A stretch of 64,000 nt of DNA, from positions 2,887,336-2,951,335 of the forward strand of contig OZ024740.1 of assembly GCA_964016885.1 (NCBI GenBank). The letters run 5' to 3'. A program made the translations under genes and the position numbers. Of this stretch, positions 43,101 through 57,535 are shown piece after piece; positions within the stretch are counted from its first letter, which is position 1, and the number at the start of each line of letters is the position of its first letter. The DNA comes from Eledone cirrhosa (Eukaryota > Mollusca > Cephalopoda > Octopoda > Eledonidae). A model generated the notes under the pieces. That model ran no database searches and had not been told where the DNA came from. It saw only the letters and a list, made by a program, of their open reading frames with translations.

Positions 43101-44205
43101 GATTCTTTCCTGAGACATTCTAGCCACATGTTGATAGTATCGGAGCTGTGACCTCTCAATTCAGAGATTCTTTCCTGAGACATTCTAACCACATGTTGAT
43201 AGTATCGGAGCTGTGACCTCTCAATTCAGAGATTCTTTCCATGAGACATTCTAGCCACATGTTGATAGTATCGGAGCTGTGACCTCTCAATTCAGAGATT
43301 CTTTCCTGAGACATTCTAGCCACATGTTGATAGTATCAGAGCTGTGACCTCTCAATTCAGAGATTCTTTCCTGAGACATTCTAGACACGTGTTGATAGTA
43401 TTGGAGCTGTGACCTCTCAATTCAGAGATTCTTTCCATGAGACATTCTAGCCACATGTTGATAGTGTCGGAGCTGTGACCTCTCAATTCAGAGATTCTTT
43501 CCTGAGACATTCTAACCACATGTTGACAGTATCGGAGCTGTGACCTCTCAATTCAGAGATTCTTTCCATGAGACATTCTAGCCACATGTTGATAGTATCG
43601 GAGCTGTGACCTCTCAATTCAGAGATTCTTTCCATGAGACATTCTAGCCACATGTTGATAGTATCGGAGCTGTGAGCTCTCAATTCAGAGATTCTTTCCT
43701 GAGACATTCTAGCCACATGTTGATAGTATCGGAGCTGTGATGTCTCAATTCAGAGATTCTTTCCATGAGACATTCTAGCCACATGTTGATAGTATCAGAG
43801 CTGTGACCTCTCAATTCAGAGATTCTTTCCTGAGACATTCTAGCCACATGTTGATAGTATCGGAGCTGTGACCTCTCAATTCACAGATTCTTTCCATGAG
43901 ACATTCTAGCCACATGTTGATAGTATCAGAGCTGTGACCTCTCAATTCAGAGATTCTTTCCTGAGACATTCTAACCAGATGTCTGTAGTATCAGAGCTGT
44001 GACCTCTCAATTCAGAGATTCTTTCCTGAGACATTCTAACCACATGTTGATAGTATCAGAGCTGTGACCTCTCAATTCAGAGATTCTTTCCTGAGACATT
44101 CTAGCCACATGTTGATAGTATCAGAGCTGTGACCTCTCAATTCAGAGACTCTTTCCTGAGACATTCTAACCACATGTTGATAGTATCAGAGATGTGACCT
44201 CTCAA

Positions 44206-46555
44206 TTCAGAGATTCTTTCCTGAGACATTCTAACCACATGTCTGTAGTACCAGAGCTGTGACCTCTCAATTCAGAGATTCTTTCCTGAGACATTCTAAC
44301 CACATGTTGATAGTATCAGAGCTGTGACCTCTCAATTCAGAGATTCTTTCCATGAGACATTCTAACCACATGTTGATAGTATCAGAGCTGTGACCTCTCA
44401 ATTCAGAGATTCTTTCCTGAGACATTCTAGCCACATGTTGATAATATCGGAGCTGTGACCTCTCAATTCAGAGATTCTTTCCTGAGACATTCTAACCACA
44501 TGTTGATAGTATCGGAGCTGTGACCTCTCAATTCAGAGATTCTTTCCTGAGACATTCTAACCACATGTTGATAGTATCAGAGCTGTGACCTCTCAATTCA
44601 GAGATTCTTTCCTGAGACATTCTAACCACATGTTGATAGTATCAGAGCTGTGACCTCTCAATTCAGAGATTCTTTCCTGAAACATTCTAACCACATGTTG
44701 ATAGTATCAGAGCTGTGACCTCTCAATTCAGAGATTCTTTCCTGAGACATTCTAACCACATGTTGATAGTATCGGAGCTGTGACCTCTCAATTCAGAGTT
44801 TCTTTCTTGAGACATTCTAGCCACATGTTGACAGTATCGGAGCTGTGACCTCTCAATTCAGAGATTCTTTCCATGAGACATTCTAACCACATGTTGATAG
44901 TATCAGAGCTGTGACCTCTCAATTCAGAGATTCTTTCCATGAGACATTCTAACCACCTGTCCATAGTATCGGAGCTGTGATGTCTCAATTCAGAGATTCT
45001 TTCCTGAGACATTCTAGCCACATGTTGATAGCATCGGAGCTGTGACCTCTCAATTCAGAGATTCTTTCCTGAGACATTCTAACCACATGTTGATAGTATC
45101 GGAGCTGTGACCTCTCAATTCAGAGATTCTTTCCATGAGACATTCTAACCACATGTTGATAGTATCAGAGCTGTGACCTATCAATTCAGAGATTCTTTCC
45201 TGAGTCATTCTAGCCACATGTTGATAGTGTCGGAGCTGTGACCTCTCAATTCAGAGATTCTTTCCATGAGACATTCTAGCCACATGTTGATAGTATCGGA
45301 GCTGTGACCTCTCAATTCAGAGATTCTTTCCTGAGTCATTCTAGCCACATGTTGATAGTATCGGAGCTGTGACCTCTCAATTCAGAGATTCTTTCCTGAG
45401 ACATTCTAACCACATGTCTGTAGTACCAGAGCTGTGACCTCTCAATTCAGAGATTCTTTCCTGAGACATTCTAACCACATGTTGATAGTATCAGAGCTGT
45501 GACCTCTCAATTCAGAGATTCTTTCCATGAGACATTCTAACCACATGTTGATAGTATCAGAGCTGTGACCTCTCAATTCAGAGATTCTTTCCTGAGACAT
45601 TCTAGCCACATGTTGATAGTATCGGAGCTGTGACCTCTCAATTCAGAGATTCTTTCCTGAGACATTCTAACCACATGTTGATAGTATCGGAGCTGTGACC
45701 TCTCAATTCAGAGATTCTTTCCTGAGACATTCTAACCACATGTTGATAGTATCAGAGCTGTGACCTCTCAATTCAGAGATTCTTTCCTGAGACATTCTAA
45801 CCACATGTTGATAGTATCAGAGCTGTGACCTCTCAATTCAGAGATTCTTTCCTGAAACATTCTAACCACATGTTGATAGTATCAGAGCTGTGACCTCTCA
45901 ATTCAGAGATTCTTTCCTGAGACATTCTAACCACATGTTGATAGTATCGGAGCTGTGACCTCTCAATTCAGAGTTTCTTTCTTGAGACATTCTAGCCACA
46001 TGTTGACAGTATCGGAGCTGTGACCTCTCAATTCAGAGATTCTTTCCATGAGACATTCTAACCACATGTTGATAGTATCAGAGCTGTGACCTCTCAATTC
46101 AGAGATTCTTTCCATGAGACATTCTAACCACCTGTCCATAGTATCGGAGCTGTGATGTCTCAATTCAGAGATTCTTTCCTGAGACATTCTAGCCACATGT
46201 TGATAGCATCGGAGCTGTGACCTCTCAATTCAGAGATTCTTTCCTGAGACATTCTAACCACATGTTGATAGTATCGGAGCTGTGACCTCTCAATTCAGAG
46301 ATTCTTTCCATGAGACATTCTAACCACATGTTGATAGTATCAGAGCTGTGACCTATCAATTCAGAGATTCTTTCCTGAGTCATTCTAGCCACATGTTGAT
46401 AGTGTCGGAGCTGTGACCTCTCAATTCAGAGATTCTTTCCATGAGACATTCTAGCCACATGTTGATAGTATCGGAGCTGTGACCTCTCAATTCAGAGATT
46501 CTTTCCTGAGTCATTCTAGCCACATGTTGATAGTATCGGAGCTGTGACCTCTCAA
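44206..46555. repeat. Tandem duplication, 1175-bp unit (18 monomers)
   Basis: Copy A is about 44206-45380 and copy B about 45381-46555. Both start with a CTGTAGTACC monomer and contain, in the same order, TGAAACATT, GAGTTTCTTTCTTGAG, CCACCTGTCCATAG, GATGTCTC, ATAGCATCGG and GACCTATC. 1175 bp equals 18 monomers, five of them 66 bp. One difference is ATAATATCGG near 44441 against ATAGTATCGG in copy B. Confidence 0.9.
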
Positions 46556-49500
46556 TTCAGAGATTCTTTCCTGAGACATTCTAACCACATGTTGATAGTA
46601 TCGGAGCTGTGACCTCTCAATTCAGAGATTCTTTCCATGAGACATTCTAGCCACATGTTGATAGTATCGGAGCTGTGACCTCTCAATTCAGAGATTCTTT
46701 CCATGAGACATTCTAGCCACATGTTGATAGTATCGGAGCTGTGACCTCTCAATTCAGTGATTCTTTCTATGAGACATTCTAACCACATGTTGATAGTATC
46801 AGAGCTGTGACCTCTCAATTCAGAGATTCTTTCCTTAGTCATTCTAGCCACATGTTGATAGTATCAGAGCTGTGACCTCTCAATTCAGAGATTCTTTCCA
46901 TGAGACATTCTAACCACATGTTGATAGTATCAGAGCTGTGACCTCTCAATTCAGAGATTCTTTCCTGAGACATTCTAACCACATGTTGATAGTATCGGAG
47001 CTGTGACCTCTCAATTCAGAGATTCTTTCCTGAGACATTCTAACTACATGTTGATAGTATCGGAGCTGTGACCTCTCAATTCAGAGATTCTTTCCTGAGA
47101 CATTCTAACCACATGTTGATAGTATCAGAGCTGTGACCTCTAAATTCAGAGATTCTTTCCATGAGACATTCTAGCCACATGTTGATAGTATCAGAGCTGT
47201 GACCTCTCAATTCAGAGATTCTTTCCTGAGTCATTCTAGCCACATGTTGATAGTATCAGAGCTGTGACCTCTCAATTCAGAGATTCTTTCCATGAGACAT
47301 TCTAGCCACATGTTGATAGTATCGGAGCTGTGACCTCTCAATTCAGAGATTCTTTCCTGAGTCATTCTAGCCACATGTTGATAGTATCAGAGCTGTGACC
47401 TCTCAATTCAGAGATTCTTTCCATGAGACATTCTAACCACATGTTGATAGTATCGGAGCTGTGACCTCTCAATTCAGAGATTCTTTCCATGAGACATTCT
47501 ATCCACATGTTGATAGTATCGGAGCTGTGACCTCTCAATTCAGAGATTCTTTCCATGAGACATTCTAACCACATGTTGATAGTATCAGAGCTGTGACCTC
47601 TCAATTCAGAGATTCTTTCCTGAGTCATTCTAGCCACATGTTGATAGTATCAGAGCTGTGACCTCTCAATTCAGAGATTCTTTCCATGAGACATTCTAAC
47701 CACATGTTGATAGTATCAGAGCTGTGACCTCTCAATTCAGAGATTCTTTCCTGAGACATTCTAACCACATGTTTATAGTATCGGAGCTGTGACCTCTCAA
47801 TTCAGAGATTCTTTCCTGAGACATTCTAGCCACATGTTGATAGTATCGGAGCTGTGACCTCTCAATTCAGAGATTCTTTCCTGAGACATTCTAACCACAT
47901 GTTGATAGTATCGGAGCTGTGACCTCTCAATTCAGAGATTCTTTCCTGAGACATTCTAGCCACATGTTGATAGTATCGGAGCTGTGACCTCTCAATTCAG
48001 AGATTCTTTCCTGAGACATTCTAACCACATGTTGATAGTATCGGAGCTGTGACCTCTCAATTCAGAGATTCTTTCCATGAGACATTCTAGCCACATGTTG
48101 ATAGTATCGGAGCTGTGACCTCTCAATTCAGAGATTCTTTCCATGAGACATTCTAACCACATGTTGATAGTATCGGAGCTGTGACCTCTCAATTCAGAGA
48201 TTCTTTCCTGAGACATTCTAACCACATGTTGATAGTATCAGAGCTGTGACCTCTCAATTCAGAGATTCTTTCCATGAGACATTCTAACCACATGTTGATA
48301 GTATCAGAGCTGTGACCTCTCAATTCAGAGATTCTTTCCTGAGACATTCTAACCACATGTTGATAGTATCGGAGCTGTGACCTCTCAATTCAGAGATTCT
48401 TTCCATGAGACATTCTAGCCACATGTTGATAGTATCGGAGCTGTGACCTCTCAATTCAGAGATTCTTTCCTGAGACATTCTAGCCACATGTTGATAGTAT
48501 CGGAGCTGTGACCTCTCAATTCAGAGATTCTTTCCTGAGACATTCTAACCACATGTTGATATTATCGGAGCTGTGACCTCTCAATTCAGAGATTCTTTCC
48601 ATGAGACATTCTAGCCACATGTTGATAGTATCGGAGCTGTGACCTCTCAATTCAGAGATTCTTTCCATGAGACATTCTAACCACATGTTGATAGTATCGG
48701 AGCTGTGACCTCTCAATTCAGAGATTCTTTCCTGAGACATTCTAACCACATGTTGATAGTATCAGAGCTGTGACCTCTCAATTCAGAGATTCTTTCCATG
48801 AGACATTCTAACCACATGTTGATAGTATCAGAGCTGTGACCTCTCAATTCAGAGATTCTTTCCTGAGACATTCTAGCCACATGTTGATAGTATCGGAGCT
48901 GTGACCTCTCAATTCAGAGATTCTTTCCTGAGACATTCTAACCACATGTTGATAGTATCGGAGCTGTGACCTCTCAATTCAGAGATTCTTTCCTGAGACA
49001 TTCTAACCACATGTTGATAGTATCAGAGCTGTGACCTCTCAATTCAGAGATTCTTTCCTGAGACATTCTAACCACATGTTGATAGTATCAGAGCTGTGAC
49101 CTCTCAATTCAGAGATTCTTTCCTGAGACATTCTAGCCACATGTTGATAGTGTCGGAGCTGTGACCTCTCAATTCAGAGATTCTTTCCTGAGACATTCTA
49201 ACCACATGTTGATAGTATCAGAGCTGTGACCTCTCAATTCAGAGATTCTTTCCTGAGACATTCTAGCCACATGTTCATAGTATCGGAGCTGTGACCTCTC
49301 AATTCAGAGATTCTTTCCATGAGACATTCTAGCCACATGTTGATAGTGTCGGAGCTGTGACCTCTCAATTCAGAGATTCTTTCCATGAGACATTCTAGCC
49401 ACATGTTGATAGTATCGGAGCTGTGACCTCTCAATTCAGAGATTCTTTCCTGAGACATTCTAACCACATGTTGATAGTATCGGAGCTGTGACCTCTCAAT

Positions 49501-51001
49501 TCAGAGATTCTTTCCTGAGACATTCTAACCACATGTCTGTAGTATCAGAGCTGTGACCTCTCAATTCAGAGATTCTTTCCTGAGACATTCTAACCACATG
49601 TTGATAGTATCAGAGCTGTGACCTCTCAATTCAGAGATTCTTTCCTGAGACATTCTAGCCACATGTTGATAGTATCAGAGCTGTGACCTCTCAATTCAGA
49701 GATTCTTTCCTGAGACATTCTAACCACATGTTGATAGTATCGGAGCTGTGACCTCTCAATTCAGAGATTCTTTCCTGAGACATTCTAACCACATGTTGAT
49801 AGTATCAGAGCTGTGACGTCTCAATTCAGAGATTCTTTCCTGAGACATTCTAACCACATGTTGATAGTATCGGAGCTGTGACCTCTCAATTCAGAGATTC
49901 TTTCCATGAGACATTCTAGCCACATGTTGATAGTATCGGAGCTGTGACCTCTCAATTCAGAGATTCTTTCCTGAGACATTCTAACCACATGTTGATAGTA
50001 TCAGAGCTGTGACGTCTCAATTCAGAGATTCTTTCCTGAGACATTCTAACCACATGTTGATAGTATCGGAGCTGTGACCTCTCAATTCAGAGATTCTTTC
50101 CATGAGACATTCTAGCCACATGTTGATAGTATCGGAGCTGTGACCTCTCAATTCAGAGATTCTTTCCATGAGACATTCTAGCCACATGTTGATAGTATCA
50201 GAGCTGTGACCTCTCAATTCAGAGATTCTTTCCTGAGACATTCTAACCACATGTTGATAGTATCGGAGCTGTGACCTCTCAATTCAGAGATTCTTTCCTG
50301 AGACATTCTAACCACATGTTGATAGTATCGGAGCTGTGACCTCTCAATTCAGAGATTCTTTCCATGAGACATTCTAGCCACATGTTGATAGTATCGGAGC
50401 TGTGACCTCTCAATTCAGAGATTCTTTCCTGAGACATTCTAGCCACATGTTGATAGTATCAGAGCTGTGACCTCTCAATTCAGAGATTCTTTCCTGAGAC
50501 ATTCTAGCCACGTGTTGATAGTATTGGAGCTGTGACCTCTCAATTCAGAGATTCTTTCCATGAGACATTCTAGCCACATGTTGATAGTGTCGGAGCTGTG
50601 ACCTCTCAATTCAGAGATTCTTTCCTGAGACATTCTAACCACATGTTGACAGTATCGGAGCTGTGACCTCTCAATTCAGAGATTCTTTCCATGAGACATT
50701 CTAGCCACATGTTGATAGTATCGGAGCTGTGACCTCTCAATTCAGAGATTCTTTCCATGAGACATTCTAGCCACATGTTGATAGTATCGGAGCTGTGACC
50801 TCTCAATTCAGAGATTCTTTCCTGAGACATTCTAACCACATGTTGATAGTATCGGAGCTGTGACCTCTCAATTCAGAGATTCTTTCCTGAGACATTCTAA
50901 CCACATGTCTGTAGTATCAGAGCTGTGACCTCTCAATTCAGAGATTCTTTCCTGAGACATTCTAACCACATGTTGATAGTATCAGAGCTGTGACCTCTCA
51001 A

Positions 51002-54000
51002 TTCAGAGATTCTTTCCTGAGACATTCTAACCACATGTCTGTAGTATCAGAGCTGTGACCTCTCAATTCAGAGATTCTTTCCTGAGACATTCTAACCACC
51101 TGTTGATAGTATCAGAGCTGTGACCTCTCAATTCAGAGATTCTTTCCTGAGACATTCTAGCCACATGTTGATAGTATTGGAGCTGTGACCTCTCAATTCA
51201 GAGATTCTTTCCTGAGACATTCTAACCACATGTTGATAGTATCGGAGCTGTGACCTCTCAATTCAGAGATTCTTTCCTGAGACATTCTAGCCACATGTTG
51301 ATAGTATTGGAGCTGTGACCTCTCAATTCAGAGATTCTTTCCTGAGACATTCTAACCACATGTTGATAGTATCGGAGCTGTGACCTCTCAATTCAGAGAT
51401 TCTTTCCATGAGATATTCTAGCCACATGTTGATAGTATCGGAGCTGTGATGTCTCAATTCAGAGATTCTTTCCATGAGACATTCTAGCCACATGTTGATA
51501 GTATCAGAGCTGTGACCTCTCAATTCAGAGATTCTTTCCTGAGACATTCTAGCCACATGTTGATAGTATCGGAGCTGTGACCTCTCAATTCACAGATTCT
51601 TTCCATGAGACATTCTAGCCACATGTTGATAGTATCAGAGCTGTGACCTCTCAATTCAGAGATTCTTTCCTGAGACATTCTAACCAGATGTCTGTAGTAT
51701 CAGAGCTGTGACCTCTCAATTCAGAGATTCTTTCCTGAGACATTCTAACCACATGTTGATAGTATCAGAGCTGTGACCTCTCAATTCAGAGATTCTTTCC
51801 TGAGACATTCTAGCCACATGTTGATAGTATCAGAGCTGTGACCTCTCAATTCAGAGACTCTTTCCTGAGACATTCTAACCACATGTTGATAGTATCAGAG
51901 ATGTGACCTCTCAATTCAGAGATTCTTTCCTGAGACATTCTAACCACATGTCTGTAGTATCAGAGCTGTGACCTCCCAATTCAGAGATTCTTTCCTGAGA
52001 CATTCTAACCACATGTTGATAGTATCAGAGCTGTGACCTCTCAATTCAGAGATTCTTTCCTGAGACATTCTAACCACATGTTGATAGTATCAGAGCTGTG
52101 ACCTCTCAATTCAGAGATTCTTTCCTGAAACATTCTAACCACATGTTGATAGTATCAGAGCTGTGACCTCTCAATTCAGAGATTCTTTCCTGAGACATTC
52201 TAACCACATGTTGATAGTATCGGAGCTGTGACCTCTCAATTCAGAGTTTCTTTCTTGAGACATTCTAGCCACATGTTGATAGTATCGGAGCTGTGACCTC
52301 TCAATTCAGAGTTTCTTTCCTGAGACATTCTAGCCACATGTTGATAGTATCGGAGCTGTGACCTCTCAATTTAGAGTTTCTTTCCTGAGACATTCTAACC
52401 ACATGTTGATAGTATCAGAGCTGTGACCTCTCAATTCAGAGATTCTTTCCATGAGACATTCTAACCACCTGTCCATAGTATCGGAGCTGTGATGTCTCAA
52501 TTCAGAGATTCTTTCCTGAGACATTCTAGCCACATGTTGATAGTATCGGAGCTGTGACCTCTCAATTCAGAGATTCTTTCCTGAGACATTCTAACCACAT
52601 GTTGATAGTATCGGAGCTGTGACCTCTCAATTCAGAGATTCTTTCCATGAGACATTCTAGCCACATGTTGATAGTATCGGAGCTGTGACCTCTCAATTCA
52701 GAGATTCTTTCCATGAGACATTCTAGCCACATGTTGATAGTATCGGAGCTGTGACCTCTCAATTCAGAGATTCTTTCCATGAGACATTCTAACCACATGT
52801 TGATAGTATCAGAGCTGTGACCTCTCAATTCAGAGATTCTTTCCTGAGTCATTCTAGCCACATGTTGATAGTATCAGAGCTGTGACCTCTCAATTCAGAG
52901 ATTCTTTCCATGAGACATTCTAACCACATGTTGATAGTATCAGAGCTGTGACCTCTCAATTCAGAGATTCTTTCCTGAGACATTCTAACCACATGTTGAT
53001 AGTATCGGAGCTGTGACCTCTCAATTCAGAGATTCTTTCCTGAGACATTCTAACCACATGTTGATAGTATCAGAGCTGTGACCTCTCAATTCAGAGATTC
53101 TTTCCATGAGACATTCTATCCACATGTTGATAGTATCGGAGCTGTGACCTCTCAATTCAGAGATTCTTTCCATGAGACATTCTAACCACATGTTGATAGT
53201 ATCAGAGCTGTGACCTCTCAATTCAGAGATTCTTTCCTGAGTCATTCTAGCCACATGTTGATAGTATCAGAGCTGTGACCTCTCAATTCAGAGATTCTTT
53301 CCATGAGACATTCTAACCACATGTTGATAGTATCAGAGCTGTGACCTCTCAATTCAGAGATTCTTTCCTGAGACATTCTAACCACATGTTTATAGTATCG
53401 GAGCTGTGACCTCTCAATTCAGAGATTCTTTCCTGAGACATTCTAGCCACATGTTGATAGTATCGGAGCTGTGACCTCTCAATTCAGAGATTCTTTCCAT
53501 GAGACATTCTAGCCACATGTTGATAGTATCGGAGCTGTGACCTCTCAATTCAGAGATTCTTTCCATGAGACATTCTAACCACATGTTGATAGTATCGGAG
53601 CTGTGACCTCTCAATTCAGAGATTCTTTCCTGAGACATTCTAACCACATGTTGATAGTATCAGAGCTGTGACCTCTCAATTCAGAGATTCTTTCCATGAG
53701 ACATTCTAACCACATGTTGATAGTATCAGAGCTGTGACCTCTCAATTCAGAGATTCTTTCCTCAGACATTCTAACCACATGTTGATAGTATCGGAGCTGT
53801 GACCTCTCAATTCAGAGATTCTATCCTGAGACATTCTAACCACATGTTGATAGTATCAGAGCTGTGACCTCTCAATTCAGAGATTCTTTCCATGAGACAT
53901 TCTATCCACATGTTGATAGTATCGGAGCTGTGACCTCTCAATTCAGAGATTCTTTCCATGAGACATTCTAACCACATGTTGATAGTATCAGAGCTGTGAC

Positions 54001-57000
54001 CTCTCAATTCAGAGATTCTTTCCTGAGTCATTCTAGCCACATGTTGATAGTATCAGAGCTGTGACCTCTCAATTCAGAGATTCTTTCCATGAGACATTCT
54101 AACCACATGTTGATAGTATCAGAGCTGTGACCTCTCAATTCAGAGATTCTTTCCTGAGACATTCTAACCACATGTTTATAGTATCGGAGCTGTGACCTCT
54201 CAATTCAGAGATTCTTTCCTGAGACATTCTAGCCACATGTTGATAGTATCGGAGCTGTGACCTCTCAATTCAGAGATTCTTTCCTGAGACATTCTAACCA
54301 CATGTCTGTAGTATCAGAGCTGTGACCTCTCAATTCAGAGATTCTTTCCTGAGACATTCTAACCACCTGTTGATAGTATCAGAGCTGTGACCTCTCAATT
54401 CAGAGATTCTTTCCTGAGACATTCTAGCCACATGTTGATAGTATTGGAGCTGTGACCTCTCAATTCAGAGATTCTTTCCTGAGACATTCTAACCACATGT
54501 TGATAGTATCGGAGCTGTGACCTCTCAATTCAGAGATTCTTTCCTGAGACATTCTAGCCACATGTTGATAGTATTGGAGCTGTGACCTCTCAATTCAGAG
54601 ATTCTTTCCTGAGACATTCTAACCACATGTTGATAGTATCGGAGCTGTGACCTCTCAATTCAGAGATTCTTTCCATGAGATATTCTAGCCACATGTTGAT
54701 AGTATCGGAGCTGTGATGTCTCAATTCAGAGATTCTTTCCATGAGACATTCTAGCCACATGTTGATAGTATCAGAGCTGTGACCTCTCAATTCAGAGATT
54801 CTTTCCTGAGACATTCTAGCCACATGTTGATAGTATCGGAGCTGTGACCTCTCAATTCACAGATTCTTTCCATGAGACATTCTAGCCACATGTTGATAGT
54901 ATCAGAGCTGTGACCTCTCAATTCAGAGATTCTTTCCTGAGACATTCTAACCAGATGTCTGTAGTATCAGAGCTGTGACCTCTCAATTCAGAGATTCTTT
55001 CCTGAGACATTCTAACCACATGTTGATAGTATCAGAGCTGTGACCTCTCAATTCAGAGATTCTTTCCTGAGACATTCTAGCCACATGTTGATAGTATCAG
55101 AGCTGTGACCTCTCAATTCAGAGACTCTTTCCTGAGACATTCTAACCACATGTTGATAGTATCAGAGATGTGACCTCTCAATTCAGAGATTCTTTCCTGA
55201 GACATTCTAACCACATGTCTGTAGTATCAGAGCTGTGACCTCCCAATTCAGAGATTCTTTCCTGAGACATTCTAACCACATGTTGATAGTATCAGAGCTG
55301 TGACCTCTCAATTCAGAGATTCTTTCCTGAGACATTCTAACCACATGTTGATAGTATCAGAGCTGTGACCTCTCAATTCAGAGATTCTTTCCTGAAACAT
55401 TCTAACCACATGTTGATAGTATCAGAGCTGTGACCTCTCAATTCAGAGATTCTTTCCTGAGACATTCTAACCACATGTTGATAGTATCGGAGCTGTGACC
55501 TCTCAATTCAGAGTTTCTTTCTTGAGACATTCTAGCCACATGTTGATAGTATCGGAGCTGTGACCTCTCAATTCAGAGTTTCTTTCCTGAGACATTCTAG
55601 CCACATGTTGATAGTATCGGAGCTGTGACCTCTCAATTTAGAGTTTCTTTCCTGAGACATTCTAACCACATGTTGATAGTATCAGAGCTGTGACCTCTCA
55701 ATTCAGAGATTCTTTCCATGAGACATTCTAACCACCTGTCCATAGTATCGGAGCTGTGATGTCTCAATTCAGAGATTCTTTCCTGAGACATTCTAGCCAC
55801 ATGTTGATAGTATCGGAGCTGTGACCTCTCAATTCAGAGATTCTTTCCTGAGACATTCTAACCACATGTTGATAGTATCGGAGCTGTGACCTCTCAATTC
55901 AGAGATTCTTTCCATGAGACATTCTAGCCACATGTTGATAGTATCGGAGCTGTGACCTCTCAATTCAGAGATTCTTTCCATGAGACATTCTAGCCACATG
56001 TTGATAGTATCGGAGCTGTGACCTCTCAATTCAGAGATTCTTTCCATGAGACATTCTAACCACATGTTGATAGTATCAGAGCTGTGACCTCTCAATTCAG
56101 AGATTCTTTCCTGAGTCATTCTAGCCACATGTTGATAGTATCAGAGCTGTGACCTCTCAATTCAGAGATTCTTTCCATGAGACATTCTAACCACATGTTG
56201 ATAGTATCAGAGCTGTGACCTCTCAATTCAGAGATTCTTTCCTGAGACATTCTAACCACATGTTGATAGTATCGGAGCTGTGACCTCTCAATTCAGAGAT
56301 TCTTTCCTGAGACATTCTAACCACATGTTGATAGTATCAGAGCTGTGACCTCTCAATTCAGAGATTCTTTCCATGAGACATTCTATCCACATGTTGATAG
56401 TATCGGAGCTGTGACCTCTCAATTCAGAGATTCTTTCCATGAGACATTCTAACCACATGTTGATAGTATCAGAGCTGTGATCTCTCAATTCAGAGATTCT
56501 TTCCTGAGTCATTCTAGCCACATGTTGATAGTATCAGAGCTGTGACCTCTCAATTCAGAGATTCTTTCCATGAGACATTCTAACCACATGTTGATAGTAT
56601 CAGAGCTGTGACCTCTCAATTCAGAGATTCTTTCCTGAGACATTCTAACCACATGTTTATAGTATCGGAGCTGTGACCTCTCAATTCAGAGATTCTTTCC
56701 TGAGACATTCTAGCCACATGTTGATAGTATCGGAGCTGTGACCTCTCAATTCAGAGATTCTTTCCATGAGACATTCTAGCCACATGTTGATAGTATCGGA
56801 GCTGTGACCTCTCAATTCAGAGATTCTTTCCATGAGACATTCTAACCACATGTTGATAGTATCGGAGCTGTGACCTCTCAATTCAGAGATTCTTTCCTGA
56901 GACATTCTAACCACATGTTGATAGTATCAGAGCTGTGACCTCTCAATTCAGAGATTCTTTCCATGAGACATTCTAACCACATGTTGATAGTATCAGAGCT

Positions 57001-57535
57001 GTGACCTCTCAATTCAGAGATTCTTTCCTCAGACATTCTAACCACATGTTGATAGTATCGGAGCTGTGACCTCTCAATTCAGAGATTCTATCCTGAGACA
57101 TTCTAACCACATGTTGATAGTATCAGAGCTGTGACCTCTCAATTCAGAGATTCTTTCCATGAGACATTCTATCCACATGTTGATAGTATCGGAGCTGTGA
57201 CCTCTCAATTCAGAGATTCTTTCCATGAGACATTCTAACCACATGTTGATAGTATCAGAGCTGTGACCTCTCAATTCAGAGATTCTTTCCTGAGTCATTC
57301 TAGCCACATGTTGATAGTATCAGAGCTGTGACCTCTCAATTCAGAGATTCTTTCCATGAGACATTCTAACCACATGTTGATAGTATCAGAGCTGTGACCT
57401 CTCAATTCAGAGATTCTTTCCTGAGACATTCTAACCACATGTTTATAGTATCGGAGCTGTGACCTCTCAATTCAGAGATTCTTTCCTGAGACATTCTAGC
57501 CACATGTTGATAGTATCGGAGCTGTGACCTCTCAA
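51002..57535. repeat. Tandem duplication, 3267-bp unit (50 monomers)
   Basis: Copy A 51002-54268 is followed directly by copy B 54269-57535, with constant 3267-bp spacing of all rare marks: CCACCTGTTG, AGATATTCT, ATTCACAG, GAGACTCTTTCC, GAGATGTGACC, ACCTCCCAATTC, GAGTTTCTTTC, CTATCCACATG, TTCCTCAGAC and TTCTATCCTGAG. The only difference I noticed is C at 53214 against T at 56481. 3267 bp is 50 monomers, 17 of them 66 bp. The near identity points to a very recent event or an assembly duplication. Confidence 0.92.
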
